Shown: positions 9,824 to 15,634 of the stretch, one piece after another
How positions within the stretch are numbered: position 1 is the first letter of the stretch
Layout: the number at the start of each line of letters is the position of its first letter
Source: Kiritimatiellia bacterium
GTDB lineage: Bacteria > Verrucomicrobiota > Kiritimatiellia > SLAD01
Assembly: GCA_007134175.1 (NCBI GenBank)
Contig: SLLF01000034.1
Coordinates: 1-15,634 of the forward strand
Reading direction: 5' to 3'
Length of the DNA: 15,634 bases
Notes under the pieces: generated by a model
Database searches by the model: none
What the model saw: the letters and a program-made list of their open reading frames with translations, nothing else
What the model was told of the DNA's origin: nothing
Program-made: the position numbers and the translations under genes

Positions 9824-10747
9824 TCAAGCGCCTTTCGTTTCCAGGTAACGCTCCGCCTCCAAGGCCGCCATGCAACCGGATCCGGCGGCCGTGATCGCCT
9901 GGCGATAGACGGCGTCCTGCACATCCCCGGCTGCGTAGACGCCCTCCACGTTGGTGCGCGTCTGGTTGGCGTGGATATAACCAACCTCATCCATATCCAA
10001 CTGCCCCTTGAACGGGGCCGTATTGGGCTCATGGCCGATGGCCATGAACAAGCCTTTGATCGCGATCTCGGAATGCTCGCCGGTCTTTACATCCTTTAGT
10101 TTCAAGCCGGTCACTTCGTTCTGCTCCACACCCAGCACCTCTTCCACCACCGTGTTCCACCGGATCTTGATCCGGTCATGGTGGTGGACCCGGTCACTCA
10201 TGATCTTCGAGGCGCGGAATTCGTCCCGCCGATGAATCAGCGTGACGTCCGGGGTAAAGCGCGTCAGGAAAAGCGCCTCCTCCATCGCGCTGTCCCCGCC
10301 GCCGACCACGGCAATCGGCTGGTCGCGATAGAACGCGCCGTCGCAGGTAGCGCAGGAGGTGACCCCTCGCCCGATCAGCTTCTGTTCCGACTCAAGCCCC
10401 AGGTATTTCGCGCGGGCACCGGTGGCAATGATGACCGTGGTGGCCTGCAGCGTCTCGCCGCTGTCCAGCTCGACTTCATGCCGGCCGGGCGCAAAGCGGG
10501 CGGCAGCGACGGTACCGAACTGGTAGCGGGTACCGAACCGCTCGGCTTGGCGCCGCATGATATCCATCAACTCCGGCCCCATGATCCCGTCCACAAAACC
10601 GGGATAATTTTCCACCTCCGTTGTGGTCGTCAATTGACCGCCCGGTTCCAGACCGTCGATCACCAACGGGTTCAAATTGGCACGGGCACAGTACAGCGCC
10701 GCCGTCAAACCGGCCGGCCCGGAACCCAGAATAAGTACTTTCTCCAT
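9824..10747 (-). CDS. trxB: Thioredoxin reductase (NADPH)
   Basis: This 307-residue flavoprotein transfers electrons from NADPH to thioredoxin (EC 1.8.1.9). The FAD-binding GSGPAGLTAA motif is at 8-17, GGQLTTTTEVENYPGF at 36-51, the redox-active CATC at 132-135 followed by DGAFY, the NADPH-binding GGGDSAMEEA at 149-158 with HRRDEFRAS at 172-180, and the C-terminal FAD motif VYAAGDVQD at 270-278. Both redox cysteines and the length are typical. The ATG at 10747 is chosen because AAGGAG (10754-10759) is 6 bases upstream and the FAD fold starts at once; an in-frame GTG at 10789 would add 14 unrelated residues. It leads the tight trxB-exporter-queA run. Confidence 0.96.
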   Translation of the reverse strand: MEKVLILGSGPAGLTAALYCARANLNPLVIDGLEPGGQLTTTTEVENYPGFVDGIMGPELMDIMRRQAERFGTRYQFGTVAAARFAPGRHEVELDSGETLQATTVIIATGARAKYLGLESEQKLIGRGVTSCATCDGAFYRDQPIAVVGGGDSAMEEALFLTRFTPDVTLIHRRDEFRASKIMSDRVHHHDRIKIRWNTVVEEVLGVEQNEVTGLKLKDVKTGEHSEIAIKGLFMAIGHEPNTAPFKGQLDMDEVGYIHANQTRTNVEGVYAAGDVQDAVYRQAITAAGSGCMAALEAERYLETKGA

Positions 10748-10818
10748 GAAACACTCCTTGCTCGATAGATCGTGTTTGAATGATGCCACTCTACTGCAGG
10801 TGGCCGCCGAATCCTACC

Positions 10819-11757
10819 CTATAATGAAGGAGCGGGAAGACACTCGATACGCTGCGAGCCCGGTTGCACGGTGCCGATTTGGTTCCCACCCGCCCGCTTG
10901 GCGGCGTACAGGGCTTTATCGGCCTGTGCCAGCCAATCCCGCCATTGATCCTCCCCGCAACCTTCCGCCACGCCGGCCGAGAAACGGTAGGCGCAGGACG
11001 GCGCGTCCTGATCCCCTGCATCCTGCGCGGCAGCCTGTATGCGGCACAGGGCTTGTACCGCGCCCGCCAAGGGGGTTTCAGGCATGAGGATCATGAACTC
11101 ATCGCCGCCCAGACGAAAGGCAAAATCCGACCGGCGGATCGTCTGCCGCAGCGTAGCGGCAAATGTTGCCAGGACCCGGTCACCCTGGAGATGCCCATAG
11201 TGATCGTTGACGGCCTTGAAATGGTCCACATCGAGCAGGGCCAAACTCACGGGCTGGCGATTGCGGCGGCACAGGTGCTGCACCCGGGTGGCGATTTCCT
11301 CCAAATGGTGGCGATTATACAGACCGGTTAAGGGGTCCAGCAAGGCCCCGCGTTCAAACTGGCGGCGCCGGTAGAGCCAGGTGGCGATGCGATCGAGTGT
11401 CGCCGCTTGAACGGGCCCGGGCGCGGGCAGGTATAAAACGCCCAGTTGCTCCCCGGCGTGCCGCAACGGCAGGGCGACGACGTTATCACCGGGTTCCGAT
11501 CTCTCCGCCGCCGCTCGTTCGATCCGGGCGCGCCACGGTGCCGTTGTTTCCGGCGCGGATGGCGCGATAGCTATGGCCAGCCGCTGATCATCGCCGGCAC
11601 CGCAGATCATCAATCCGACAGCCGCCCGTTGGAACCCGTCGCGGAACAGTGTGGCCAGCGCCTCACCCATTGCATCGGAGGTCCGGGACACAAAAATGGT
11701 GTCGACGACCTGTAACAGCAGCTTTTCATCACGGGATTCATCCTGCGGTGTAGTCAT
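10819..11757 (-). CDS. Diguanylate cyclase (GGDEF domain)
   Basis: A 312-residue c-di-GMP synthase. The GGDEF domain (about 135-300) begins with DPLTGLYNR at 141-149, has LLDVDHFKAVND (metal-binding aspartates) near 174-185 and an intact GGDEF active site at 217-221. An RxxD product-inhibition site (RRSD, 208-211) sits exactly five residues before it, so both catalysis and feedback inhibition look intact. The first 130 residues are soluble and resemble a divergent GAF-like sensor fold, but I cannot identify a ligand. No membrane helix or signal peptide is seen, so it is cytosolic. A purine block GAAGGGG is 4 bases before the ATG. It is divergent from the metal importer and 71 bp upstream of trxB on the same strand. 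Confidence 0.93.
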   Translation of the reverse strand: MTTPQDESRDEKLLLQVVDTIFVSRTSDAMGEALATLFRDGFQRAAVGLMICGAGDDQRLAIAIAPSAPETTAPWRARIERAAAERSEPGDNVVALPLRHAGEQLGVLYLPAPGPVQAATLDRIATWLYRRRQFERGALLDPLTGLYNRHHLEEIATRVQHLCRRNRQPVSLALLDVDHFKAVNDHYGHLQGDRVLATFAATLRQTIRRSDFAFRLGGDEFMILMPETPLAGAVQALCRIQAAAQDAGDQDAPSCAYRFSAGVAEGCGEDQWRDWLAQADKALYAAKRAGGNQIGTVQPGSQRIECLPAPSL

Positions 11758-11994
11758 GGCACCCCTTCTCTTAATCGATCACATAGCCTTTCGCCCAGAT
11801 ATCTAATCGGGGATCGTCACTGGGGCTCGATAACAATCGCTACTTTTTCGCGGTCACTCTCGCTGCATTCCTGCCAAATGTCCACACGCGACTACGGCGT
11901 CGATGGCCGACAATGGGGATTTTGCTGGTCATTACTCGTGACCGCCGCCCTGGCTACAGATCATGAAAACCCGTTATGTCACGCCGAAAACCGG

Positions 11995-12023
11995 TTGACA
12001 CCGGTCTGTAATGATAGTAGTCT
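11995..12023 (+). promoter_or_regulatory. Candidate promoter of the metal-importer operon
   Basis: A perfect -35 TTGACA at 11995-12000 is followed, after 17 bp, by the weak -10 candidate TAGTCT (12018-12023). The -35 is flanked by two ACCGGT copies (11990-11995, 12000-12005). The -10 lies inside the palindrome at 12012-12027, as expected for a repressed promoter. The -10 match is poor (3 of 6), so confidence is limited. Confidence 0.45.
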
Positions 12024-12027
12024 ATCA
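12012..12027 (+). promoter_or_regulatory. Operator-like palindrome TGATAG-TAGT-CTATCA
   Basis: A perfect 6-bp inverted repeat with a 4-base centre, 26 bp before the lipoprotein start and over the candidate -10. The TGATA...TATCA outline resembles operators of Fur/Zur-type metalloregulators (TGATAAT-type arms), although the spacing is one base longer. Assignment to such a repressor is inference; no regulator gene of that type is in the window. Confidence 0.5.
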
Positions 12028-12053
12028 ACTACGCCTGTTAAAACGTGGGATTT

Positions 12054-13040
12054 ATGGACGTTCATTTAATCATCGGAAAACGCATGGTTGCCGTACTCGT
12101 GATATTCGCGTTGTCCGGCCTGTTGGTCGGTTGCGACCGCGCGGGGCGCACGGCGGATATCGTTCGGGACCGGCCACAGGTGGTGGCGACCACGACGATT
12201 GTTGGAGATATCGTGGCTCGCGTGGGCGGTGAAGACATTGACCTGCGGGTCTTGCTGCCGCCTGGCGCCGATCCGCACGGCTACATTTTCCGGCCGGTCG
12301 ACATGACGGCGGCAGCGGACGCGGACGTACTCTTCGTCAATGGCGCCGGCCTGGAAGGCCACTTGGACCGGTTAGTGCGCACAGCGGGCACGCGGTCGGT
12401 CATCGCGCTGGATCGCGGTATTGACGTGCGGCGCCTACCCCGTCCTCATACCCATGACGATCACGGGCACCATGACTGCCAACAGTGTGCGACCGGGGCA
12501 ACCGATCCGCATTTCTGGTTCGACCCACTCAACGTGAAAATCTGGGCGACAACGATAGCGGACGCCTTGACGGAGATTGTGCCGGACCGGCAAGCCGCGT
12601 TTGAAGCGCGAGCGGCGCAGTTGCAGGTGGAGCTGGACGAGCTACATGAATGGATCCAGCAGCAGGTGAAGCTTATTCCGCCGGAGCGGCGCTTACTGGC
12701 GTCGGACCACAAGAGCTTCGGTTACTTTGCCGATCGCTACGAGTTCACCGAGGTGGGCGTGATCCTGCCCAGTTTCGATTCCATGGCGCAGGCCTCTGCA
12801 CGGCATGTGGGCCAACTCATGGATGCGTTGCGCGCGCAGGAAATACCCGCTATCTTTATCGGCATGAATGTGAACCCCAATCTGGCCGAGCGCATCTCCC
12901 GGGACAGCGGTGTCGAGCTGGTGCGGCTGCATACCGAATCATTGACGGATGATGACGGGACGGCACCCGATTACTTTGCGTACATGCGGTATAACGTACG
13001 CAAGCTGGTACAGCACCTCGGCGTGGCCGCCACACCTTGA
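12054..13040 (+). CDS. Zinc/manganese-type ABC importer, substrate-binding lipoprotein (ZnuA/TroA family)
   Basis: This captures a divalent metal, most likely Zn(II), outside the inner membrane and hands it to the permease. From the ATG at 12054 the protein has 328 residues: a lipoprotein signal (GKR, hydrophobic core, lipobox LVGC with C27), then a cluster A-I binding fold. Probable ligands are H75 (GADPHGY), H153 (TDPHFWFD) and H219 (SDHKSFGYF), a three-histidine set typical of zinc binders. The usual fourth ligand motif TDSL reads TESL (E295). A His-rich loop at 132-145 has five His and two Cys (CQQC), as in zinc-scavenging members. A GTG at 12045 and an ATG at 12084 are alternatives; 12054 keeps the basic signal-peptide n-region. 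It is first gene of a three-gene importer operon. Confidence 0.92.
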   Translation: MDVHLIIGKRMVAVLVIFALSGLLVGCDRAGRTADIVRDRPQVVATTTIVGDIVARVGGEDIDLRVLLPPGADPHGYIFRPVDMTAAADADVLFVNGAGLEGHLDRLVRTAGTRSVIALDRGIDVRRLPRPHTHDDHGHHDCQQCATGATDPHFWFDPLNVKIWATTIADALTEIVPDRQAAFEARAAQLQVELDELHEWIQQQVKLIPPERRLLASDHKSFGYFADRYEFTEVGVILPSFDSMAQASARHVGQLMDALRAQEIPAIFIGMNVNPNLAERISRDSGVELVRLHTESLTDDDGTAPDYFAYMRYNVRKLVQHLGVAATP

Positions 13041-13882
13041 GTGCGGACGTCACAGCCGCTGCCGGTGTTTCCGCTTACGGGCATGAAGCCCGTCATCAAC
13101 CGGAACAGCCGATCCTGGAAGTCAAGGATCTGGCCGTAACCTACGGCCCTGTTGTGGCCCTGGAAGCGGTAACCTTCACGCTCAAAGCGGGCGACCAAGT
13201 CGCGGTGATCGGCCCCAACGGTGCCGGCAAAAGCACGCTGTTCAAGGCCATCGCCGGCGTGTGGCCGGCCACAACGGGGACTGTGCGCGTCGGTGGCTCT
13301 GCCCCGGGGGAGCACATCTGCATCGCCTATATCCCGCAACGCAACGAGATTGATTGGCGGTTTCCGGTGACCGTGGCCGATGTGGTGCTGATGGGGCGCA
13401 CCGGCCGACTGGGCTGGTTCCGGCGGCCCGGCGCGCGCGACCAGGCCCTGGTACGGGAGTGCCTGGAAGTCGTTCACCTGGCCGACCTGGCTGACCGGCG
13501 CATTGATGCGCTTTCCGGGGGGCAGCAACAGCGTATGTTTATTGCGCGCGCCCTGGCGCAAGAGGCGGAATTGATGCTGATGGACGAGGTGCTGACGGCT
13601 TGTGACACCCCCTCCAAGGAGGAAATCTACCGCATCCTGGAACGGCTGAAGACGCGCGGTGTCACGGTGATGGTATCGACACATGACTTGGACGAAGCGG
13701 CCGAGCATTATGACCGCGTGCTCCTGCTGAACCGGCGGTTGTACGGTTTCGGCGCATCTGCCGAGGTCTTCACCGCCAAAAAATTGACGGCCGCCTATGG
13801 CGGCGTCTTGCGGCTGGTGCAAACGCCGCACGGCACATTGGTGCTGAACGACTCCTGTTGCCGCAGGGGGGATGCGCCATGA
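13037..13882 (+). CDS. Zinc/manganese-type ABC importer, ATPase (ZnuC/MntB family)
   Basis: This 281-residue cytosolic ATPase powers the importer. It has Walker A GPNGAGKST (59-67), Q-loop Q101 (YIPQRNEIDWRFPVTV, a strong metal-importer family motif), signature LSGGQQQR (159-166), catalytic E184 after D183 and H-loop H216 (VSTHDLDE). The Walker B/D-loop stretch is odd: LMDEVLTACD, where the family usually reads LLDEP-x-x-GVD. Proline after DE is lost and the D-loop is altered, but the catalytic pair remains. The only plausible start is TTG at 13037, overlapping the lipoprotein stop (TTGA), with no clear ribosome-binding site. This suggests translational coupling. About 25 extra N-terminal residues precede the ATPase fold. 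The stop overlaps the permease start. Confidence 0.9.
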   Translation: MSADVTAAAGVSAYGHEARHQPEQPILEVKDLAVTYGPVVALEAVTFTLKAGDQVAVIGPNGAGKSTLFKAIAGVWPATTGTVRVGGSAPGEHICIAYIPQRNEIDWRFPVTVADVVLMGRTGRLGWFRRPGARDQALVRECLEVVHLADLADRRIDALSGGQQQRMFIARALAQEAELMLMDEVLTACDTPSKEEIYRILERLKTRGVTVMVSTHDLDEAAEHYDRVLLLNRRLYGFGASAEVFTAKKLTAAYGGVLRLVQTPHGTLVLNDSCCRRGDAP

Positions 13883-14715
13883 TAGAGTGGCTTTACGACG
13901 GCATCATTACGCCGCTGCAGTATCCGTTCATGGTGCGTGGGCTGTGGGCGGTGATCATCGTGGGGATCTTGTGTGGCGTCGTGGGTTGTCTGGTCGTGCT
14001 GCGGGGGATGGCGTTCTTCGGCGATGCGTTGTCGCATTCCGTGCTGCCAGGTTTGGCCATCGGCTATCTTATCGGTGGCGGTGCGCGTGGCCCCCTGCTG
14101 GGCTGGGCGCTGGGCACGGCCGTGGTGGTGGCGCTCTGCATCGGGGCCGTGACCCGCACCGGTCGGTTTCGCGAGGACACGGCGATCGGCATCATTTTTG
14201 CCGGCATGTTCGCCCTTGGAGTGGCCTTGATCTCGACCGGCGGCAGCTACTCCATGGATCTGGTCCACTTCCTGTTCGGCGACGTGCTGGGGGTGTCGGG
14301 CCGCGACCTGGGCTGGACCGGTATCATCGCCGTGGTGGTGCTGGGCGCGTTGCTGCTCTTTTATAAGGAGTGGCTCTTGCTCTCTTTTGACGAGACGCTG
14401 GCCCGCACGCTGCGGCTGCCGACCGGCAGGCTTTACTATAGCCTGCTGGTCCTGCTGGCCATTACGGTGGTCGCCGCCCTGCAGACAGTGGGTGTCGCCC
14501 TGATGCTGGCTATGCTGGTCACCCCTCCGGCCACGGCCCATATCTGGACCCGCCGACTGCCGTCGATGATGGCCCTTTCCGCCGTGATCGGTGCAACAGC
14601 GGGTGTGACAGGCCTGTACCTTTCCTTTTACATCGGGATCGCGTCGGGCGCCGCGATTGTGCTGGTCTGTACAGCCGGTTTCCTGTTGTCGCTGCTTGTG
14701 CGGCGTCGTCCGTAA
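13879..14715 (+). CDS. Zinc/manganese-type ABC importer, permease (ZnuB family)
   Basis: A 278-residue inner-membrane ABC-3 family permease with about eight hydrophobic segments. The family motif GDALSHSVLPGLAIGYL lies at 48-64, EDTAIGIIF at 99-107, QTVGVALMLAMLVTPPATA at 202-220 and GLYLSFYIGIASGAAIVL at 245-262. The ATG at 13879 overlaps the ATPase stop (ATGA) and has AGGGGGG about 8 bases upstream, which decides it over an in-frame start at 13858. It completes a lipoprotein-ATPase-permease importer for Zn(II) or Mn(II). No Rho-independent terminator is obvious in the 89 bp after it. Confidence 0.94.
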   Translation: MIEWLYDGIITPLQYPFMVRGLWAVIIVGILCGVVGCLVVLRGMAFFGDALSHSVLPGLAIGYLIGGGARGPLLGWALGTAVVVALCIGAVTRTGRFREDTAIGIIFAGMFALGVALISTGGSYSMDLVHFLFGDVLGVSGRDLGWTGIIAVVVLGALLLFYKEWLLLSFDETLARTLRLPTGRLYYSLLVLLAITVVAALQTVGVALMLAMLVTPPATAHIWTRRLPSMMALSAVIGATAGVTGLYLSFYIGIASGAAIVLVCTAGFLLSLLVRRRP

Positions 14716-14760
14716 TCGACAGCAATGGTTCCCGCCCGCGCCCTGCCGCGCATTGTGGAA

Positions 14761-14790
14761 TTGCGACGGTCGACCTGCCTGTGTTATAGC
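14761..14790 (+). promoter_or_regulatory. Candidate promoter of the ECF sigma operon
   Basis: TTGCGA (14761-14766) is followed by an 18-bp spacer and TATAGC (14785-14790), a plausible housekeeping promoter 15 bp before the sigma ATG. An overlapping GGAATT at 14757-14762 faintly resembles an ECF -35, so autoregulation is possible but unproven. Confidence 0.4.
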
Positions 14791-14804
14791 GTGATGGCTG
14801 TCTC

Positions 14805-15425
14805 ATGAAATCCATTAAGCCATCAACGCCTTCCTCGCCCCCGGCAACGGGGGAGGAACCGGACGACCGGGAACTGGTCACCCGCGCCCAGCAGGGCGAC
14901 ATCCCCGCCTACGACCAGCTGGTACAACGGCATCAAGGTCGGATTTATGGATTGATTTACAACATGACCGGCAATCAGCAAGACACGGAGGACTTGGTCC
15001 AAGAGGTGTTTCTGAAAGGATTCAAGGTCATCAAGCGCTTCAAGGGGAAATCCTCTTTCTACACCTGGATCTATCGCATCGCCATCAACCGCACCATCAA
15101 TTTCGTCAAAAAACGCCGCAACCGTGCGACCCTCAGCCTGAACGACCTGGATGCTTCAGTGGAAAACGACCCGGCCTACGTGGAGCTTTCCGCCCGCGAA
15201 TCGCCCTTGCGCGATGCGAGCTTGTCGGAACTGCAAGAAAAATTGAACAAGGCCCTGCAGGCATTGTCTGAAAAGCATAGGTCGGTGGTTGTGCTGCACG
15301 ACATACAGGGTATCCCTCATGATGAGATTGGTAAGATGATGAACTGCTCGCCGGGAACGGTACGGTCCCGTTTGTTTTATGCTCGCCAACAGCTGCAAAA
15401 CGAGCTCGCGGAGTACGTGAAATGA
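14805..15425 (+). CDS. ECF (extracytoplasmic function) RNA polymerase sigma factor, RpoE-like
   Basis: A 206-residue alternative sigma factor that redirects RNA polymerase to a stress or envelope regulon. Region 2 spans about 36-103: YDQLVQRHQGRIYGLIYNMTGN, then the core-binding stretch TEDLVQEVFLKGFK and the -10 recognition stretch FYTWIYRIAINRTINFVKK. Region 4 spans about 145-198, with ALSEKHRSVVVLHDIQG and the helix-turn-helix IPHDEIGKMMNCSPGTVRSRLFYAR. A Pro/Ser-rich tail of about 20 residues precedes region 2. The ribosome-binding site is weak. The stop overlaps the next start by ATGA, the usual arrangement of an ECF sigma with its cognate regulator. The signal is not evident from the sequence. 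Confidence 0.95.
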   Translation: MKSIKPSTPSSPPATGEEPDDRELVTRAQQGDIPAYDQLVQRHQGRIYGLIYNMTGNQQDTEDLVQEVFLKGFKVIKRFKGKSSFYTWIYRIAINRTINFVKKRRNRATLSLNDLDASVENDPAYVELSARESPLRDASLSELQEKLNKALQALSEKHRSVVVLHDIQGIPHDEIGKMMNCSPGTVRSRLFYARQQLQNELAEYVK

Positions 15426-15634
15426 AAGATAGACGCTTGCAACCAATTGATGATCACCTCCTCTCGTATCCGGATCCAAAGTCGTGGCCGGAGTATTTGC
15501 GGCGCGAGGTACAGGCCGATGCGGAGCTGCGCGCCTACTGGGAACGCAGTGATCGGCTCGCTCGTTTGCTGGCGTTGAAGCGATATGAGCGCCCCGATTC
15601 ACAAGCGGCGGCCCGTTGCCGGGTGGCGATCCGG
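15422..15634 (+). CDS. Unrecognised protein overlapping ECF sigma factor, possible anti-sigma partner (3' cut by window edge)
   Basis: The first 71 codons are open to the window end. The protein starts MKDRRLQPIDDHLLSYPDPK and is rich in charged residues; no signal peptide or membrane helix is seen so far. The ATG overlaps the sigma stop (ATGA), so the two are translationally coupled. Position strongly suggests the cognate anti-sigma factor, whose membrane segment would come later. The visible part lacks the HxxxCxxC zinc motif common in anti-sigma N-termini (its only Cys is C66, without a His partner nearby). The two-helix charged segment (DAELRAYWERSDRLARLLALKRYE, about 33-56) could bind the sigma factor. 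I do not recognise a family; the role is inferred from context only. Confidence 0.7.
   Translation, partial: MKDRRLQPIDDHLLSYPDPKSWPEYLRREVQADAELRAYWERSDRLARLLALKRYERPDSQAAARCRVAIR

Larger units (their letters stand above)
11758..12053. other. Divergent intergenic region between cyclase and metal importer
   Basis: These 296 bp contain the start regions of both flanking genes. On the right are a candidate promoter and palindromic operator for the importer (see separate entries). No convincing promoter is visible for the cyclase side, although AT-richer sequence around 11790-11810 could hold one. A 63-codon frame at 11878-12069 has no ribosome-binding site and no family resemblance, so it is not called. 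Confidence 0.55.

Noticed and set aside
10820..10825. Perfect TATAAT on the plus strand
   Set aside because: It overlaps the cyclase stop codon, has no -35 at proper distance and no plus-strand gene follows.
11878..12069. 63-codon plus-strand frame before the metal importer
   Set aside because: No ribosome-binding site, no recognisable family, and it runs through the candidate promoter and operator.
12971..14541. Minus-strand frames of 286 and 248 codons opposite the importer ATPase and permease
   Set aside because: Gln/His-rich translations without motifs, overlapping well-supported genes on the other strand.

Overview
The window is ordinary, gene-dense, GC-rich bacterial chromosome. It shows no phage, insertion-sequence, CRISPR, tRNA or rRNA signal that I can support. 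Both cell-envelope and housekeeping genes are present: a sliding clamp, a thioredoxin reductase, queuosine synthesis, an MsbA-like lipid exporter and an LVGC-type lipoprotein. This suggests a Gram-negative-type organism. The style of the palindromic intergenic repeats (TTTCCAA...TTGGAAA), the PPi-dependent pyruvate kinase and the sigma/partner pair remind me of the PVC superphylum, for example Verrucomicrobiota or Kiritimatiellota. That placement is from memory, is of low confidence and is not proven by anything here.

Layout. (1) 1-2461, plus strand: the C-terminal part of a NarL-type sensor kinase (cut by the window edge), its LuxR/FixJ-type response regulator (14-bp overlap) and an OFA-family MFS transporter, probably one operon. 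(2) 2462-2904: a 443-bp convergent intergenic region rich in palindromes and GTCCC-type repeats, ending in a good Rho-independent terminator for the minus-strand gene. (3) 2905-11757, minus strand, read from the right: a GGDEF diguanylate cyclase, trxB, an MsbA-like ABC exporter, queA, dnaN and ppdK. Spacing is 71, 9, 3, 69 and 187 bp. trxB, the exporter and queA are tightly coupled. ppdK has its own strong sigma70-like promoter with a long leader. (4) 11758-12053: a divergent intergenic region with a candidate promoter overlapped by an operator-like palindrome. (5) 12054-14715, plus strand: a zinc/manganese-type ABC importer made of lipoprotein, ATPase and permease, with ATPase and permease starts overlapping the preceding stops. 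(6) 14805 to the end, plus strand: an ECF sigma factor whose stop overlaps the start of a small unrecognised protein that runs off the window, probably its regulatory partner.

How the genes work together: the left edge is a sensing-plus-transport unit. The centre is core metabolism (PEP/pyruvate interconversion), replication, tRNA modification, envelope lipid export and redox. The right side is metal uptake, divergent from a c-di-GMP synthase, followed by an ECF sigma regulatory unit. I did not find a clearly new biological system. The items most worth a second look are the intergenic palindrome array, the operator-like palindrome before the metal importer, the altered Walker B/D-loop of the importer ATPase, and the unidentified ECF partner protein.
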